Assembly (NCBI RefSeq): GCF_005405185.1
Contig: NZ_BJDO01000017.1
Location: forward strand, 1-50,766
DNA: 50,766 nucleotides
Source of the DNA: Secundilactobacillus hailunensis
GTDB taxonomy: Bacteria; Bacillota; Bacilli; Lactobacillales; Lactobacillaceae
Reading direction: 5' to 3'
Below are positions 35,337 through 45,847 of the stretch, piece by piece. The number at the start of each line of letters is the position of its first letter. The first letter of the stretch is position 1. A program made the translations under genes and the position numbers. The notes below the pieces were generated by a model, which saw only the letters and a program-made list of their open reading frames with translations, was not told where the DNA came from and did no database searches.

Positions 35337-35902
35337 TGGCGTTCATCCTCCTCTTGGTCAATCTGTTTGATAGCCTGCCAAAATGTCTCTGAACTGATCT
35401 GAAACATCTGCAGTCGCTTTTTCAGTTGTTTGCCGTTCACGTAACCGATTCGTAGCAACTCGCCTAAGGCTTCACGGCGGGCTTTAGCTGCCGGGCCGCC
35501 AACTAGACGGGCGTGAATCAAATCGGCTTGGCTAATGTTTTCCACGGTTGAATCGCCTTCAGTATAGACGTGGGCTAAGGCTTCGCGAATTGCTTCTGGG
35601 CTGGCATGTTCTACGCCCAGCGACCCACCAGCTTTGGTTGGAACGCCCTCCGCTTTGGGTAAGAAAGCGTGCTTGGCATTAGGCACAACTTCGGCCACAA
35701 TTTTGCGAATCTTTTCACCGGAAAAATCAGGATCGGTAAAAATGATGATGCCGCGCTTCTTAGCAACTTCGGCAATCAGATCTAAGGTTTCTTCCGGTAC
35801 TGCCGAGCCACGGGTTTCAATCGTGTCAGCGTTGACTGCTTTGGCAATTTGTTTGGTATCGTCTTTTCCCTCGACTACGATCACTTCTTTAATGGTTTTC
35901 AC
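35333..35902 (-). CDS. rnmV: Ribonuclease M5
   Basis: RNase M5 matures 5S rRNA. The 189-residue protein is a Toprim nuclease: IKEVIVVEGKDDTKQIAKAV (catalytic Glu), then IIIFTDPDFSGEKIRK (DxD). The C-terminal RNA-binding part includes RREALGELLRIGYVNGKQLKKRL. The frame opens at 35959, but GTG 35900-35902 has AAGGAG at 7-base spacing and gives the family N-terminus. It overlaps tatD by 14 bases and rsmA by 4. Its substrate gene, 5S rRNA, is at the right edge of the window. Confidence 0.96.
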   Translation of the reverse strand: MKTIKEVIVVEGKDDTKQIAKAVNADTIETRGSAVPEETLDLIAEVAKKRGIIIFTDPDFSGEKIRKIVAEVVPNAKHAFLPKAEGVPTKAGGSLGVEHASPEAIREALAHVYTEGDSTVENISQADLIHARLVGGPAAKARREALGELLRIGYVNGKQLKKRLQMFQISSETFWQAIKQIDQEEDERQ

Positions 35903-36680
35903 TCTCAGACTCCTTAATCTTAAAAAATCGGTGTGCGTTTTGCCAAGTAGCTGTGGCAATCTCTTCTGCAGTCGTTTGGCGTTCTTTGGCTATAGCTTCT
36001 ACGGTATAACGCGTAAAGCCGGGTTCGTTCTGTTCCCCACGATGGGGCTCAGGTGTCAGGTACGGCGCATCCGTCTCCACCATCATGCGATCAAGCGGTG
36101 TGGCCCGAACAGAATCATGGACTTCATGGGCGTTTTTAAAACTGGCAACCCCTGAATACGAGATCATCATCCCTAGATCCAAGAACTTCTTCAACCATTC
36201 CGGGTCCCCGTTAAAGCTGTGCATCACACCGCCCGTTTCTTGGATACCCACTGACTTGATGATGTTGTAAGTATCTTCAAACGCGTCCCGGTTATGCACC
36301 ACGATGGGCAGGCCGTGATCCTTAGCAATTTCAATTTGGCGTTTGAAGACTTTCCGTTGAACATCCTTGGGTGAACTGTCCCAATGATAGTCCAATCCAA
36401 TTTCGCCCAGTGCCACGACGCGGTCCTCTTCTAACTGCTGCTCTAAGATCTTTTCTTTGTCAGCATCGTAGAATTTTGAATCTTCTGGGTGCCAGCCAAC
36501 AGCAGCGTGCAGTTGCGGATATTCGTGAGCTAAGCGAACCGCATTTTTATTGAGCTCGGTATTGGACCCAACAATGGTCATCTTGACCACGCCGAGATCA
36601 GCTGCCCGAGCCAAATAACGCGGCACGTCGTTAATAAATTCTTCGCTGTTCAGGTGGGTATGTGAATCAAAAATTTTCAT
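35889..36680 (-). CDS. tatD: TatD-family metal-dependent hydrolase
   Basis: The 263-residue TIM-barrel protein has FDSHTHLN (first metal ligands), GEIGLDYHWD, PIVVHNRDAFEDT, GVMHSFNGD and VETDAPYLTPEPHRG. Family members are 3'-5' exonucleases or general metallo-hydrolases. ATG 36678-36680 is preceded by AGGAG at 7-base spacing; the longer frame adds a non-conserved basic stretch. It lies after metG as in Bacillus, but a strong hairpin (36702-36739) separates the two. Confidence 0.95.
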   Translation of the reverse strand: MKIFDSHTHLNSEEFINDVPRYLARAADLGVVKMTIVGSNTELNKNAVRLAHEYPQLHAAVGWHPEDSKFYDADKEKILEQQLEEDRVVALGEIGLDYHWDSSPKDVQRKVFKRQIEIAKDHGLPIVVHNRDAFEDTYNIIKSVGIQETGGVMHSFNGDPEWLKKFLDLGMMISYSGVASFKNAHEVHDSVRATPLDRMMVETDAPYLTPEPHRGEQNEPGFTRYTVEAIAKERQTTAEEIATATWQNAHRFFKIKESESENH

Positions 36681-36701
36681 TTTTTTCTCCTGCATTGAAA
36701 C

Positions 36702-36739
36702 AAAAATCCGAATATTCAATGATCTGAATATTCGGATTT
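36702..36739 (-). terminator. metG terminator upstream of tatD
   Basis: Perfect 15-bp stem (36704-36718 with 36725-36739), 6-nt loop, TTTTTG on the minus strand, 22 bases before the tatD ATG. No promoter is evident between it and tatD. Confidence 0.75.
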
Positions 36740-36769
36740 CGCCTTCCGCTAATTACGAAAGTTTAGTTA

Positions 36770-38842
<2,073 letters not shown>

Positions 38843-38893
38843 TCAGTTTTATTTTTTAAATTAATTTCTTTTTGCTTCTAGAAAGTCTCCAAT

Positions 38894-38932
38894 ATTATAG
38901 CATATCTGACAAGTCTGAGAAACGCTTCTCAG
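38894..38932 (-). promoter_or_regulatory. metG promoter with overlapping palindrome
   Basis: Extended -10 TGCTATAAT (minus strand, -10 at 38894-38899). The palindrome CTGAGAA-ACGC-TTCTCAG (38915-38932) covers the -35 position. Confidence 0.5.
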
Positions 38933-38979
38933 GTATCGACGGCCAGTTTTACGCCAAATATCAAACGACTGCTTAATAA

Positions 38980-39825
38980 TCAGAACAGACTCATTTGCTG
39001 AGGGCCTAATCCTGACCACGATAAATGCAGCAAGTCTCGCAGCGCCAGCGCGTTGGGGGCGGCGTCACCGCCAGAATTATTATTGAAAACCACGCACACT
39101 TCTTGAACCTGATCCGCTAATGCAGTAACGGTCTGCGCAAACGCTGCGAGTTCGTCGGCACTGTACTTATACAGCGTGCGAACGCCGCGCCAGTCTTTAC
39201 CCTGATGAAACCAGCCCTGTTCGTTGCGGCCGTGCAGCCGCAGCAGTGCTAACGACTCATCCGCCACCTTGGCGACAAACGGGACACCATCGTTTAAACG
39301 ATGCGGTTCATCCACGATTACGTGGGTCATGTTGAGGCTCTTTAAATAACGCATCAGATCAGCCGTCAGCGCTGGGTCGTACCAGCTAGGGTCACGAAAC
39401 TCTACCGCAATGGGAAGATCAGCCATCTGGTCACGAATTTCAAACAGCCACTGCAGATTCTCAGTCGTCCGCTGGAAAAAAGGTGGAAATTGGAACAGCA
39501 CCGTCTTTAATTGATGGGCATGGACCAGTGGCCGAACCATTCGGTGATACTCATAAAAAGCGCGTTTCCGGTCTTCATCACTGACCGCGTCTTGACCAAT
39601 ATCATGCTTGGTCATCAGTTTATTGGCTTTGAGAATAAACTGAAAGTTTTCCGGTACCTGTTTTTGCCAGTTGATCACGGTACTTTCCCTAGGAATCCCG
39701 TAAAACGGGGTGTCCAATTCCACCGTCGGCAAAACGGCGGCATACTCTGGCAGCGTCACATCTGACTTAGCGTTTTGAACTAAGGCTGGGTGCTCTTTGA
39801 ACGTTGTTAACCCAATTGTAATCAT
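38980..39825 (-). CDS. DUF72 domain protein (YecE-like)
   Basis: The 281-residue protein matches DUF72: MITIGLTTFKEHP, VELDTPFYGIPRESTVINWQKQVPENFQFILKANKLMTKH, LFQFPPFFQRTTENLQWL, PIAVEFRDPSWYD, LRLHGRNEQGW and a C-terminal VCVVFNNNSGGDAAPNAL. The family is a TIM-barrel of unknown function. ATG 39823-39825 has AAGGAGG upstream. It is the downstream partner of the TMEM175 gene (30-base gap). Confidence 0.9.
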   Translation of the reverse strand: MITIGLTTFKEHPALVQNAKSDVTLPEYAAVLPTVELDTPFYGIPRESTVINWQKQVPENFQFILKANKLMTKHDIGQDAVSDEDRKRAFYEYHRMVRPLVHAHQLKTVLFQFPPFFQRTTENLQWLFEIRDQMADLPIAVEFRDPSWYDPALTADLMRYLKSLNMTHVIVDEPHRLNDGVPFVAKVADESLALLRLHGRNEQGWFHQGKDWRGVRTLYKYSADELAAFAQTVTALADQVQEVCVVFNNNSGGDAAPNALALRDLLHLSWSGLGPQQMSLF

Positions 39826-39855
39826 CGCACACCCTCCTTTTTATTTGCGAAACGT

Positions 39856-40440
39856 TTATTGCTGCTTTTTTAAATAACGATCGACCCGGTGATCTGGCAC
39901 GATCCAAGGAACTAGGCAGCCAAAACAAAAAATGGCTGAAAATGGTGGCCAGATGAACGCTAAAATGATGCCACCGAGCGCCATCCCCATTGAAAACCAG
40001 GACTTACGGCTTCCCTGACCAAAGAACTTAGTAAATACCGAATCTGGCTTGTGCGCAGCTAGAAGGGTCTTCACCAAAATATAAAAACTAATATTGACCG
40101 CCAAAAAGACGATTCCCATCGTTGCTTCCGGAGCAGCGTATTCCGTGTGGCTCCCAGCCCAGGCCGTTGCAATCGGCATCAGACTGATCGTCAGCAAGAA
40201 GAAATTATTCGCCCACAAAACGCCGCCGCTGATGGTTTTCGTAATTTGAAATAAATGGTGATGGTTATTCCAGTAAACCGTGACGGTCAAAAAGCTCAGC
40301 AAATACAAGATCAGCTTATACCGTAACGGCCATAGAGCCCCAAAAGTCGTTCCTTTAGGCTCCGGAATTTCCAGCACTAAAATCGTGACAATGATGGCCA
40401 TCACGCCATCGGTGAACGCCTCTAACCGCGATTTACTCAT
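39856..40440 (-). CDS. TMEM175-family potassium channel subunit (DUF1211)
   Basis: The 194-residue membrane protein starts RLEAFTDGVMAIIVTILVLEI, the signature (F-S/T-DGVxAI) of TM1 in bacterial TMEM175 channels. It has about six TM segments (NNHHHLF follows TM3). Such proteins form lysine-insensitive, weakly K+-selective tetrameric channels. The family function is known; the physiological role here is not. Confidence 0.85.
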   Translation of the reverse strand: MSKSRLEAFTDGVMAIIVTILVLEIPEPKGTTFGALWPLRYKLILYLLSFLTVTVYWNNHHHLFQITKTISGGVLWANNFFLLTISLMPIATAWAGSHTEYAAPEATMGIVFLAVNISFYILVKTLLAAHKPDSVFTKFFGQGSRKSWFSMGMALGGIILAFIWPPFSAIFCFGCLVPWIVPDHRVDRYLKKQQ

Positions 40441-40493
40441 AATCGTACCCCCGTGTTTATGTATGACCGGCTAAACCGGTCAAAATACTGTTA

Positions 40494-41192
40494 TCACACC
40501 TGCAGCTGCTCGTAAAACTTCGCGGCATCTTCTTGAACCATTTTAAAACTAAAGGGAAACGACAATGCCTCATTGTTGATAACAATTACCGGTGCCTTAG
40601 GATTACGATAATCTAATAACCCAGCGAAGGGGTAGACCCGCATCGAAGTCCCGGTAATCACGATCAGATCGGCATTTTCCATGGCGTTGACCGCATTTGA
40701 AATATTAGTCTCATTCAAACCTTCTTCATAGAGCACCACGTCGGGTCTTAACTGCCCGCCGCAGTCCTCATGCACTGGCGACTTTAGATAAGTCTGCCAA
40801 TCCACCGACTTGTGACATTTTTGACAGTAGACCCGGTACAGATTGCCGTGGAATTCCACTAAATGTTTCGCGCCGGCTTCACGGTACAGGTTATCAATGT
40901 TTTGCGTCACAATAGTGGCCCGGTCCTGCTGGGTCAGCGCTGCTTGTTTTTCATGAATCACGTTGGGCTTGGCATCCGGCTTATACAAATTGGTCTTCAC
41001 GTAGTCGTAAAACACGTCTGGTTCCTGCGTTAAACAGCTATGGCTAAGATAATACTCCGCGTTTTTATGATGGGTATACAGCCCATTGTTTGACCGATAA
41101 TCCGGTATCCCAGAAGGTGTCGAGACCCCGGCACCCGTCAAAAATACGATGTGCTTTGATTGTTCAAAAGCCCGTTGAATCGTTTCATCCAT
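40494..41192 (-). CDS. cobB: SIR2-family NAD-dependent protein deacylase
   Basis: The 232-residue sirtuin has GAGVSTPSGIPDYRS, TQNIDNLYREAG, catalytic His in LVEFHGN, ITGTSMRVYPFAGL and VIINNEA. The zinc module has CQKC but then HEDCGG, so only three of the usual four cysteines are present. ATG 41190-41192 is chosen (GGGGG 8 bases upstream) over the ATG at 41198, which is too close to the SD. It reverses lysine acylation on metabolic enzymes in related bacteria. Confidence 0.92.
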   Translation of the reverse strand: MDETIQRAFEQSKHIVFLTGAGVSTPSGIPDYRSNNGLYTHHKNAEYYLSHSCLTQEPDVFYDYVKTNLYKPDAKPNVIHEKQAALTQQDRATIVTQNIDNLYREAGAKHLVEFHGNLYRVYCQKCHKSVDWQTYLKSPVHEDCGGQLRPDVVLYEEGLNETNISNAVNAMENADLIVITGTSMRVYPFAGLLDYRNPKAPVIVINNEALSFPFSFKMVQEDAAKFYEQLQV

Positions 41193-41219
41193 AAACATGA
41201 CCCCCGATCATTGTCACCT

Positions 41220-42179
41220 TTATCTTAAACTATACGGCATTTCTAGTTTCTTAAGCAGGTCCTCAACTGAGAGTGAATAAATTGCCTTGTAGTAGTCGGG
41301 ATTGTCGTTGTCCTTAGTGGGCGCTGAGATCACAAAGGAGTTCTGACCATCCGCGCGGTTAATGCCTACATAGGCGCGACGCTTGGTTTTTATATCCACC
41401 ATGTCAGAATGGTACAGTTCAAACATTTGGCGGACTTCTAAGTGTAATTGACGCTTAGAAACCACATTGGAGATCGTGGCAAATTCCGTCATGTTGATTG
41501 GCGGCAATCCCCAGTCCTTCAATTGGTCATCAAACGCCTTAAATAATTTCACAACGTTACGTCGCAGTGTAAACGGTGAGTCCACCGGTTTTTCGGTGAT
41601 GAGCGCATACAGTTTTTTAGCGGCAGCAAACGAAATCGGATAATCATTTTCTAGCTGATTATTGACCACTTTATTTTGGTCGCCATAAAAGACTAACGCA
41701 TCCAACACGACCAGCAGCCGCAACGTCATTTTATCATCTACCGGGGTAGGTTCTGGGTCGATAGTGGCCCGAACCCCCTTCATGTACATCTGTTCGATTT
41801 CGTCATTGATCAGATTGTGCTTACGCTGTTCACTCACAACCACCATATGACTGACAGTATCGTATAATTCCGTCCCCAGCATCATCAACTGCTGGTCTAA
41901 CTGCTCTTCACCAGTGGAAATGGCAAAGAAAATCTGCGGAAAACCGCGCAGCGTCATTAACAGGTGCAGGAGTTCATGAGAAGCCGTGTAGTCGGGCGCT
42001 GAAAGGTCGCTGATCTGAATCATAATGTGATCTTTGTCCTGAACCGCCTGTGCTTGATCATGGCGAACGTAGCCGCTTTGAAGTTGCCCGATAAATTGCA
42101 GTTCAACTTTACCGGGGGAAATTTCATTGACTGCGTCTAATAAGGATTGGGTTTCCGAATTAATTTCAACGTTTTGCAT
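41220..42179 (-). CDS. IpaB/EvcA-family protein with HExxH-like motif
   Basis: The 319-residue soluble protein resembles lactobacillar proteins labelled IpaB/EvcA family, a name with no proven function. ASHELLHLLMTLRGFP contains HELLH, the HExxH pattern of zinc peptidases, with a GTELYDTVSHMVV segment downstream as in IrrE/DUF955-like or WLM-like metallopeptidases; this is inference. ATG 42177-42179 with AAGGAG, partly inside the mvaA stop region, indicates tight coupling (3-base gap). Confidence 0.75.
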   Translation of the reverse strand: MQNVEINSETQSLLDAVNEISPGKVELQFIGQLQSGYVRHDQAQAVQDKDHIMIQISDLSAPDYTASHELLHLLMTLRGFPQIFFAISTGEEQLDQQLMMLGTELYDTVSHMVVVSEQRKHNLINDEIEQMYMKGVRATIDPEPTPVDDKMTLRLLVVLDALVFYGDQNKVVNNQLENDYPISFAAAKKLYALITEKPVDSPFTLRRNVVKLFKAFDDQLKDWGLPPINMTEFATISNVVSKRQLHLEVRQMFELYHSDMVDIKTKRRAYVGINRADGQNSFVISAPTKDNDNPDYYKAIYSLSVEDLLKKLEMPYSLR

Positions 42180-42182
42180 GCT

Positions 42183-43457
42183 TTATTCTCCTTGCTTTTC
42201 TCGAATTTGCTTCAATAACTGGGTTGCCTGTTCTTCATTAGGATCTGATAATTTCATTAATTGCTGCGTCAAGGCCGGTGTTTCAACGGCCGTGGCCCCA
42301 ACTGACATGGCCAGCGAGCGCATTTGCATTTTCATGTGCCCCTGCTGAATACCGCTTGTGACCAGTGCCTTTAAGGCCGCAAAATTCTGAGCTAAGCCCA
42401 CGGCAACAATCAGCTTCATCAGTTCTTCTGGCGATTTGATCTGGGCAATTTTTTGGTTAATTGCTACCAAAGGCAAGACCTTCGTGGCACCGCCAACCAC
42501 CCCGATGGGCAGCGGCAACGTCAGCGTCCCCGTCAGCTGATTATCTGCTAGGTGCCATTGACTCAGGCCACGGTACTGACCATCCGTGACGGCAAAGGCA
42601 TGGGCTGCACTCTCGATAGCACGCCAATCATTGCCCATTGCGAGCACCACGGCATCCACACCGTTCATGATCCCTTTATTGTGTGTCACTGCACGCATGG
42701 AATCAAGCTGGGCGATTCGGCTAGCTTGTTCGATCCGCTTGGCCACCCGTTTAGCATCATCAAGATCGTCGGCTAACTGGCCCACTGGAATCGACACGGT
42801 GGCCGTCGCGAGGCTTTGATCACCAGCGTTGGACAGAATACTAAACAACGTGGTGTGATGCAGCTTATTTTGAATCACATCCGCAATGGCTTCTAGCATC
42901 GTGTTCATCATGTTAGCACCCATTGCCGACTGAACGTCAACCGTCAGATCAATTGACACGAATCCTTCACCCAGATCACGGGTCCGAATCGTTTGGGGTC
43001 CGCCACCGCGTTTCACGATGGAAGGATGCGCCTGTCTGGCTACTTCCAGTAATTCATTTTGGTGCAGGGCGACCCAATCGTCGATGGAAGCGTACACCCG
43101 CACATCGCTCAGTACTACCTGTCCCGTCAACAATCGTGAGTGAACAGTGGCAGCAATCCCGCCAGCCTGGGCTAATTGCTTAGCCCCATTACTGGCGGCC
43201 GCAATCACGCTGGGCTCTTCGGTCACCATCGGAACAACGTATTCGTGCTGGTTGACCAAAAAGTTGACCGCCACACCCTCAGGTAATTGATACGTGGTTA
43301 AATAATTTTCAATCAGTAACGGCGCATCGCCTTGATCTGCACGCCGCTGCAGTTCTTGCTGCTCCGTTTCAGACAGTCCTAATGTTTTCGCTAAAATAGC
43401 TAATCGCTGTTCCGGTGTCCGCTTATAAAACTGTGAAAACGCCGCATTCATGTTCAT
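42183..43457 (-). CDS. mvaA: Hydroxymethylglutaryl-CoA reductase, class II
   Basis: The enzyme reduces HMG-CoA to mevalonate for isoprenoid synthesis. The 424-residue length and motifs fit class II bacterial reductases: EPSVIAAASNGAK, VDVQSAMGANMMNTMLEA (substrate Glu/Asn region), THNKGIMNGVDAVVLA (catalytic Lys), GVVGGATKVLP, and the C-terminal His in QQGHMKMQMR. ATG 43455-43457 has AGAGG at short spacing; a second ATG six bases later is possible. It lies within a run of minus-strand genes (ppx, mvaA, IpaB/EvcA). Confidence 0.97.
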   Translation of the reverse strand: MNMNAAFSQFYKRTPEQRLAILAKTLGLSETEQQELQRRADQGDAPLLIENYLTTYQLPEGVAVNFLVNQHEYVVPMVTEEPSVIAAASNGAKQLAQAGGIAATVHSRLLTGQVVLSDVRVYASIDDWVALHQNELLEVARQAHPSIVKRGGGPQTIRTRDLGEGFVSIDLTVDVQSAMGANMMNTMLEAIADVIQNKLHHTTLFSILSNAGDQSLATATVSIPVGQLADDLDDAKRVAKRIEQASRIAQLDSMRAVTHNKGIMNGVDAVVLAMGNDWRAIESAAHAFAVTDGQYRGLSQWHLADNQLTGTLTLPLPIGVVGGATKVLPLVAINQKIAQIKSPEELMKLIVAVGLAQNFAALKALVTSGIQQGHMKMQMRSLAMSVGATAVETPALTQQLMKLSDPNEEQATQLLKQIREKQGE

Positions 43458-43470
43458 CTATCCTCTATTA

Positions 43471-44397
43471 TTAATTATAGTCGTGATTAAGATATGCGTG
43501 AATGATTCCCTCACGCACACCGCTTTCCGAGAAGATCACTCGGTCTGAATCTAACATCTGCAGTAAGATCACCAGTGGCATGATCCCGCCGATGATAATG
43601 TCCGCCCGGTCTGGTTCGAGGCCAGAGAGCTGCTGGCGCTCAGAACAGTTTTTCTGCAGTAACGTACTAAACAGCCGAAAAACTTCCTGAGTCGTCAGCT
43701 GGTAGCCATGAATCTGGTCGACATGCAGTATCTGTTGCTGACGCCGGCTCATCCGTGCCAGCGAGCGGTGAGCACCGCCCAGCAGGATCAAGGGTTTGGC
43801 CTGTGCTTCTCGCAGCCACCAGATATCTCTCAGCCGCTGCCGTAAAAAGACCGTGGCGTCGAAAAAGTCCGCTGCGTCAACTTTGTCAGATAAATTAAAC
43901 TGTTCTGACAAATTGACCGCGCCAAACGGAATACTGATCAGATCACTTGCTTTGCCAGCACTAATGTTCACCATTTCCAGACTGGCACCGCCAACATCCA
44001 GCATTAGGGCGTCTGCTACCCGTAACCGGTTTTTCACGCCGAGGTAGTCATAGTAAGCCTCGTCATCACCAGATAAAATATCTAGTTTAAGCCCAACTGT
44101 CTGTTGAACCCGTGCCAGAAATTCCGCTTGATTTTTCGCCTGACGAACGGCTGCCGTGGCGATCGCTTTGACCGTCAAATTAGGCAACGACTCGTAGTGA
44201 GCCTTAAATTCCTGCATGGCGTCTAACGTCCGCTGAATGGCTGTCTCTTGGAGAATCTTTTCATCGCCCATCCCCTCGGATAAACGGGAATCTTCCTTAT
44301 ACCGAGCCACTTCACGAAAGGTTTTATCCGGCCGAATTTCATTAATCGCCATGCGGACTGAATTAGAGCCCAGATCAACGATCACTAAATTCTCCAT
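43471..44397 (-). CDS. ppx: Ppx/GppA phosphatase-family protein
   Basis: The 308-residue protein has the actin-like ATPase fold: VDLGSNSVRMAI, KAIATAAVRQAKN, LDILSGDDEAYYDYLG (Ppx/GppA E-G-like motif in variant form), LMLDVGGASLEMV and GGIMPLVILLQ. It is a short exopolyphosphatase or pppGpp phosphohydrolase without the C-terminal HD domain. ATG 44395-44397 is preceded directly by an in-frame GTG; the SD GGAGGGGG fits either. Gap to mvaA is 13 bases. Confidence 0.88.
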   Translation of the reverse strand: MENLVIVDLGSNSVRMAINEIRPDKTFREVARYKEDSRLSEGMGDEKILQETAIQRTLDAMQEFKAHYESLPNLTVKAIATAAVRQAKNQAEFLARVQQTVGLKLDILSGDDEAYYDYLGVKNRLRVADALMLDVGGASLEMVNISAGKASDLISIPFGAVNLSEQFNLSDKVDAADFFDATVFLRQRLRDIWWLREAQAKPLILLGGAHRSLARMSRRQQQILHVDQIHGYQLTTQEVFRLFSTLLQKNCSERQQLSGLEPDRADIIIGGIMPLVILLQMLDSDRVIFSESGVREGIIHAYLNHDYN

Positions 44398-44432
44398 CAC
44401 CCGACGCCCCCTCCTATCATCGTTAACATTTT

Positions 44433-45449
44433 CTAGCCGAAGTAGTTTAGTCCCATTTTTTCCACGACTTCTTTTAACGTCTGGTTGGCAACGACATTGG
44501 CCTTTTCGCTGCCGTCCTTCAAAATCTGGTAAACACCTGGAATATCTTGAGCATACTGTTCACGGCGGGTCCGAATTGGGTCCAATACTGCTTGCAAAAC
44601 ATCGTTTAGATACCGCTTAATTTTAACATCTCCAAGACCACCATGTTGATATTGGGCCTTCAAATCAGCAATCTTTTGGGTATCCTCACCAAAAATATCC
44701 AGGTAAGTAAACACGGTGTTGCCTTCAACGTGGCCAGGATCTTCCACGTGAATATGGGTTGGATCAGTGTACATTGACATGACCTTCTTTTGCACCGTAT
44801 CAGCATCATCTGACAGGTAGATGGCGTTGTTTAATGACTTACTCATCTTAGCGTTGCCATCCAGTCCAGGAATGCGGCCTTCCCCTTCTGGTGGGAAGTA
44901 GCCTTCAGGTTCAACCAGTACTTTACCGTAGATACTGTTAAAGCTCCGAACGATTTCGCGGGTTTGTTCCAGCATCGGTTCTTGGTCTTCACCAACGGGA
45001 ACCGTAGTAGCTTTAAAGGCCGTGATATCAGCAGCTTGGCTAACGGGATAAATGAAGAAGCCCGCTGGCACACTTTGACCAAACTTCTTTTGTTTAATTT
45101 CAGTCTTGACCGTTGGGTTACGTTCCAAACGTGATACCGTAACTAAGTTCAGATAGTGCATGGTCAGTTCACTTAAAGCTGGGATCTGTGATTGTACCAG
45201 AATGGTTGACTTCTTAGGGTCAATGCCCACCGCCAAATAGTCCAAAGCCACTTGGATCAGTGAGTTGCGGATCTTTTCTGGATCCCGGGCGTTATCGGTC
45301 AAGGCCTGTTGGTCGGCAATCATAATGAAGGATTCGTAATCACCGGAATTTTGTAACTTGACCCGGTTTTGCAACGACCCCACGTAATGGCCAATATGCA
45401 GCTTACCAGTTGGTCGGTCACCCGTTAAAATAATTTTCTTATTGCTCAT
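44433..45449 (-). CDS. trpS: Tryptophanyl-tRNA synthetase
   Basis: The 338-residue class I enzyme charges tRNA-Trp. HIGH is at residues 18-21 ([11 protein letters not shown]), with [16 protein letters not shown] and KMSKS in [14 protein letters not shown]. The open frame continues to 45518 through the T-box terminator, so ATG 45447-45449 with AAGGAGAG upstream is the start. Expression is controlled by a T-box leader of about 220 nt and a TTGACA/TAAAAT promoter. Confidence 0.98.
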   Translation of the reverse strand: MSNKKIILTGDRPTGKLHIGHYVGSLQNRVKLQNSGDYESFIMIADQQALTDNARDPEKIRNSLIQVALDYLAVGIDPKKSTILVQSQIPALSELTMHYLNLVTVSRLERNPTVKTEIKQKKFGQSVPAGFFIYPVSQAADITAFKATTVPVGEDQEPMLEQTREIVRSFNSIYGKVLVEPEGYFPPEGEGRIPGLDGNAKMSKSLNNAIYLSDDADTVQKKVMSMYTDPTHIHVEDPGHVEGNTVFTYLDIFGEDTQKIADLKAQYQHGGLGDVKIKRYLNDVLQAVLDPIRTRREQYAQDIPGVYQILKDGSEKANVVANQTLKEVVEKMGLNYFG

Positions 45450-45503
45450 CGTAATCTCTCCTTTGTATTTGTGCCCGTCTTTTGGCGTGGTGATTCGGCT
45501 ACT

Positions 45504-45723
45504 AAAAAGACGCCCCATTGCGTATGCAATAGGACGTCAACCGCGGTACCACCTAAATTTGTGACTAAAAGTCACCACTCTTGCCGATAAGGAGGCATCC
45601 AAAAATTCACTTGTCAGCTCCAAATTGATCATCGTGGCCATTTTCAGCAATCATGGTCTCTCTGCAGTGAAGATCTCGACGCACTGACGAATTTTTCAGC
45701 TATATAAAAGTTCCTATATAATG
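45504..45723 (-). promoter_or_regulatory. Trp T-box riboswitch
   Basis: The conserved T-box AGGTGGTACCGCGG lies at about 45540-45553 (minus strand). It is followed by a terminator (GACGTCC..GGGGCGTC then five T, 45504-45538) whose 5' strand can pair with the T-box as antiterminator. Stem I is bounded by GTCAG/CTGAC (45684-45688 with 45613-45617). Its 3' strand holds UGG at 45620-45622, the expected Trp specifier. Uncharged tRNA-Trp would stabilise the antiterminator. Confidence 0.9.
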
Positions 45724-45729
45724 ATTTCT

Positions 45730-45758
45730 ATTTTAAGCAATTTAGCGGGTGTTGTCAA
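45730..45758 (-). promoter_or_regulatory. trpS T-box promoter
   Basis: TTGACA (45753-45758), 17 bases, TAAAAT (45730-45735), minus strand. Confidence 0.8.
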
Positions 45759-45785
45759 AGTTCAATTGGTCACGAGTTTTTCCAA

Positions 45786-45814
45786 TTGACACAAGTACCT
45801 AATCACACTAAAAT
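45786..45814 (+). promoter_or_regulatory. helD promoter
   Basis: TTGACA (45786-45791), 17 bases, TAAAAT (45809-45814). It is divergent from the trpS promoter. Confidence 0.8.
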
Positions 45815-45847
45815 GGTTCAAGCACATTAAACGAAAGAGGCGGTTCT

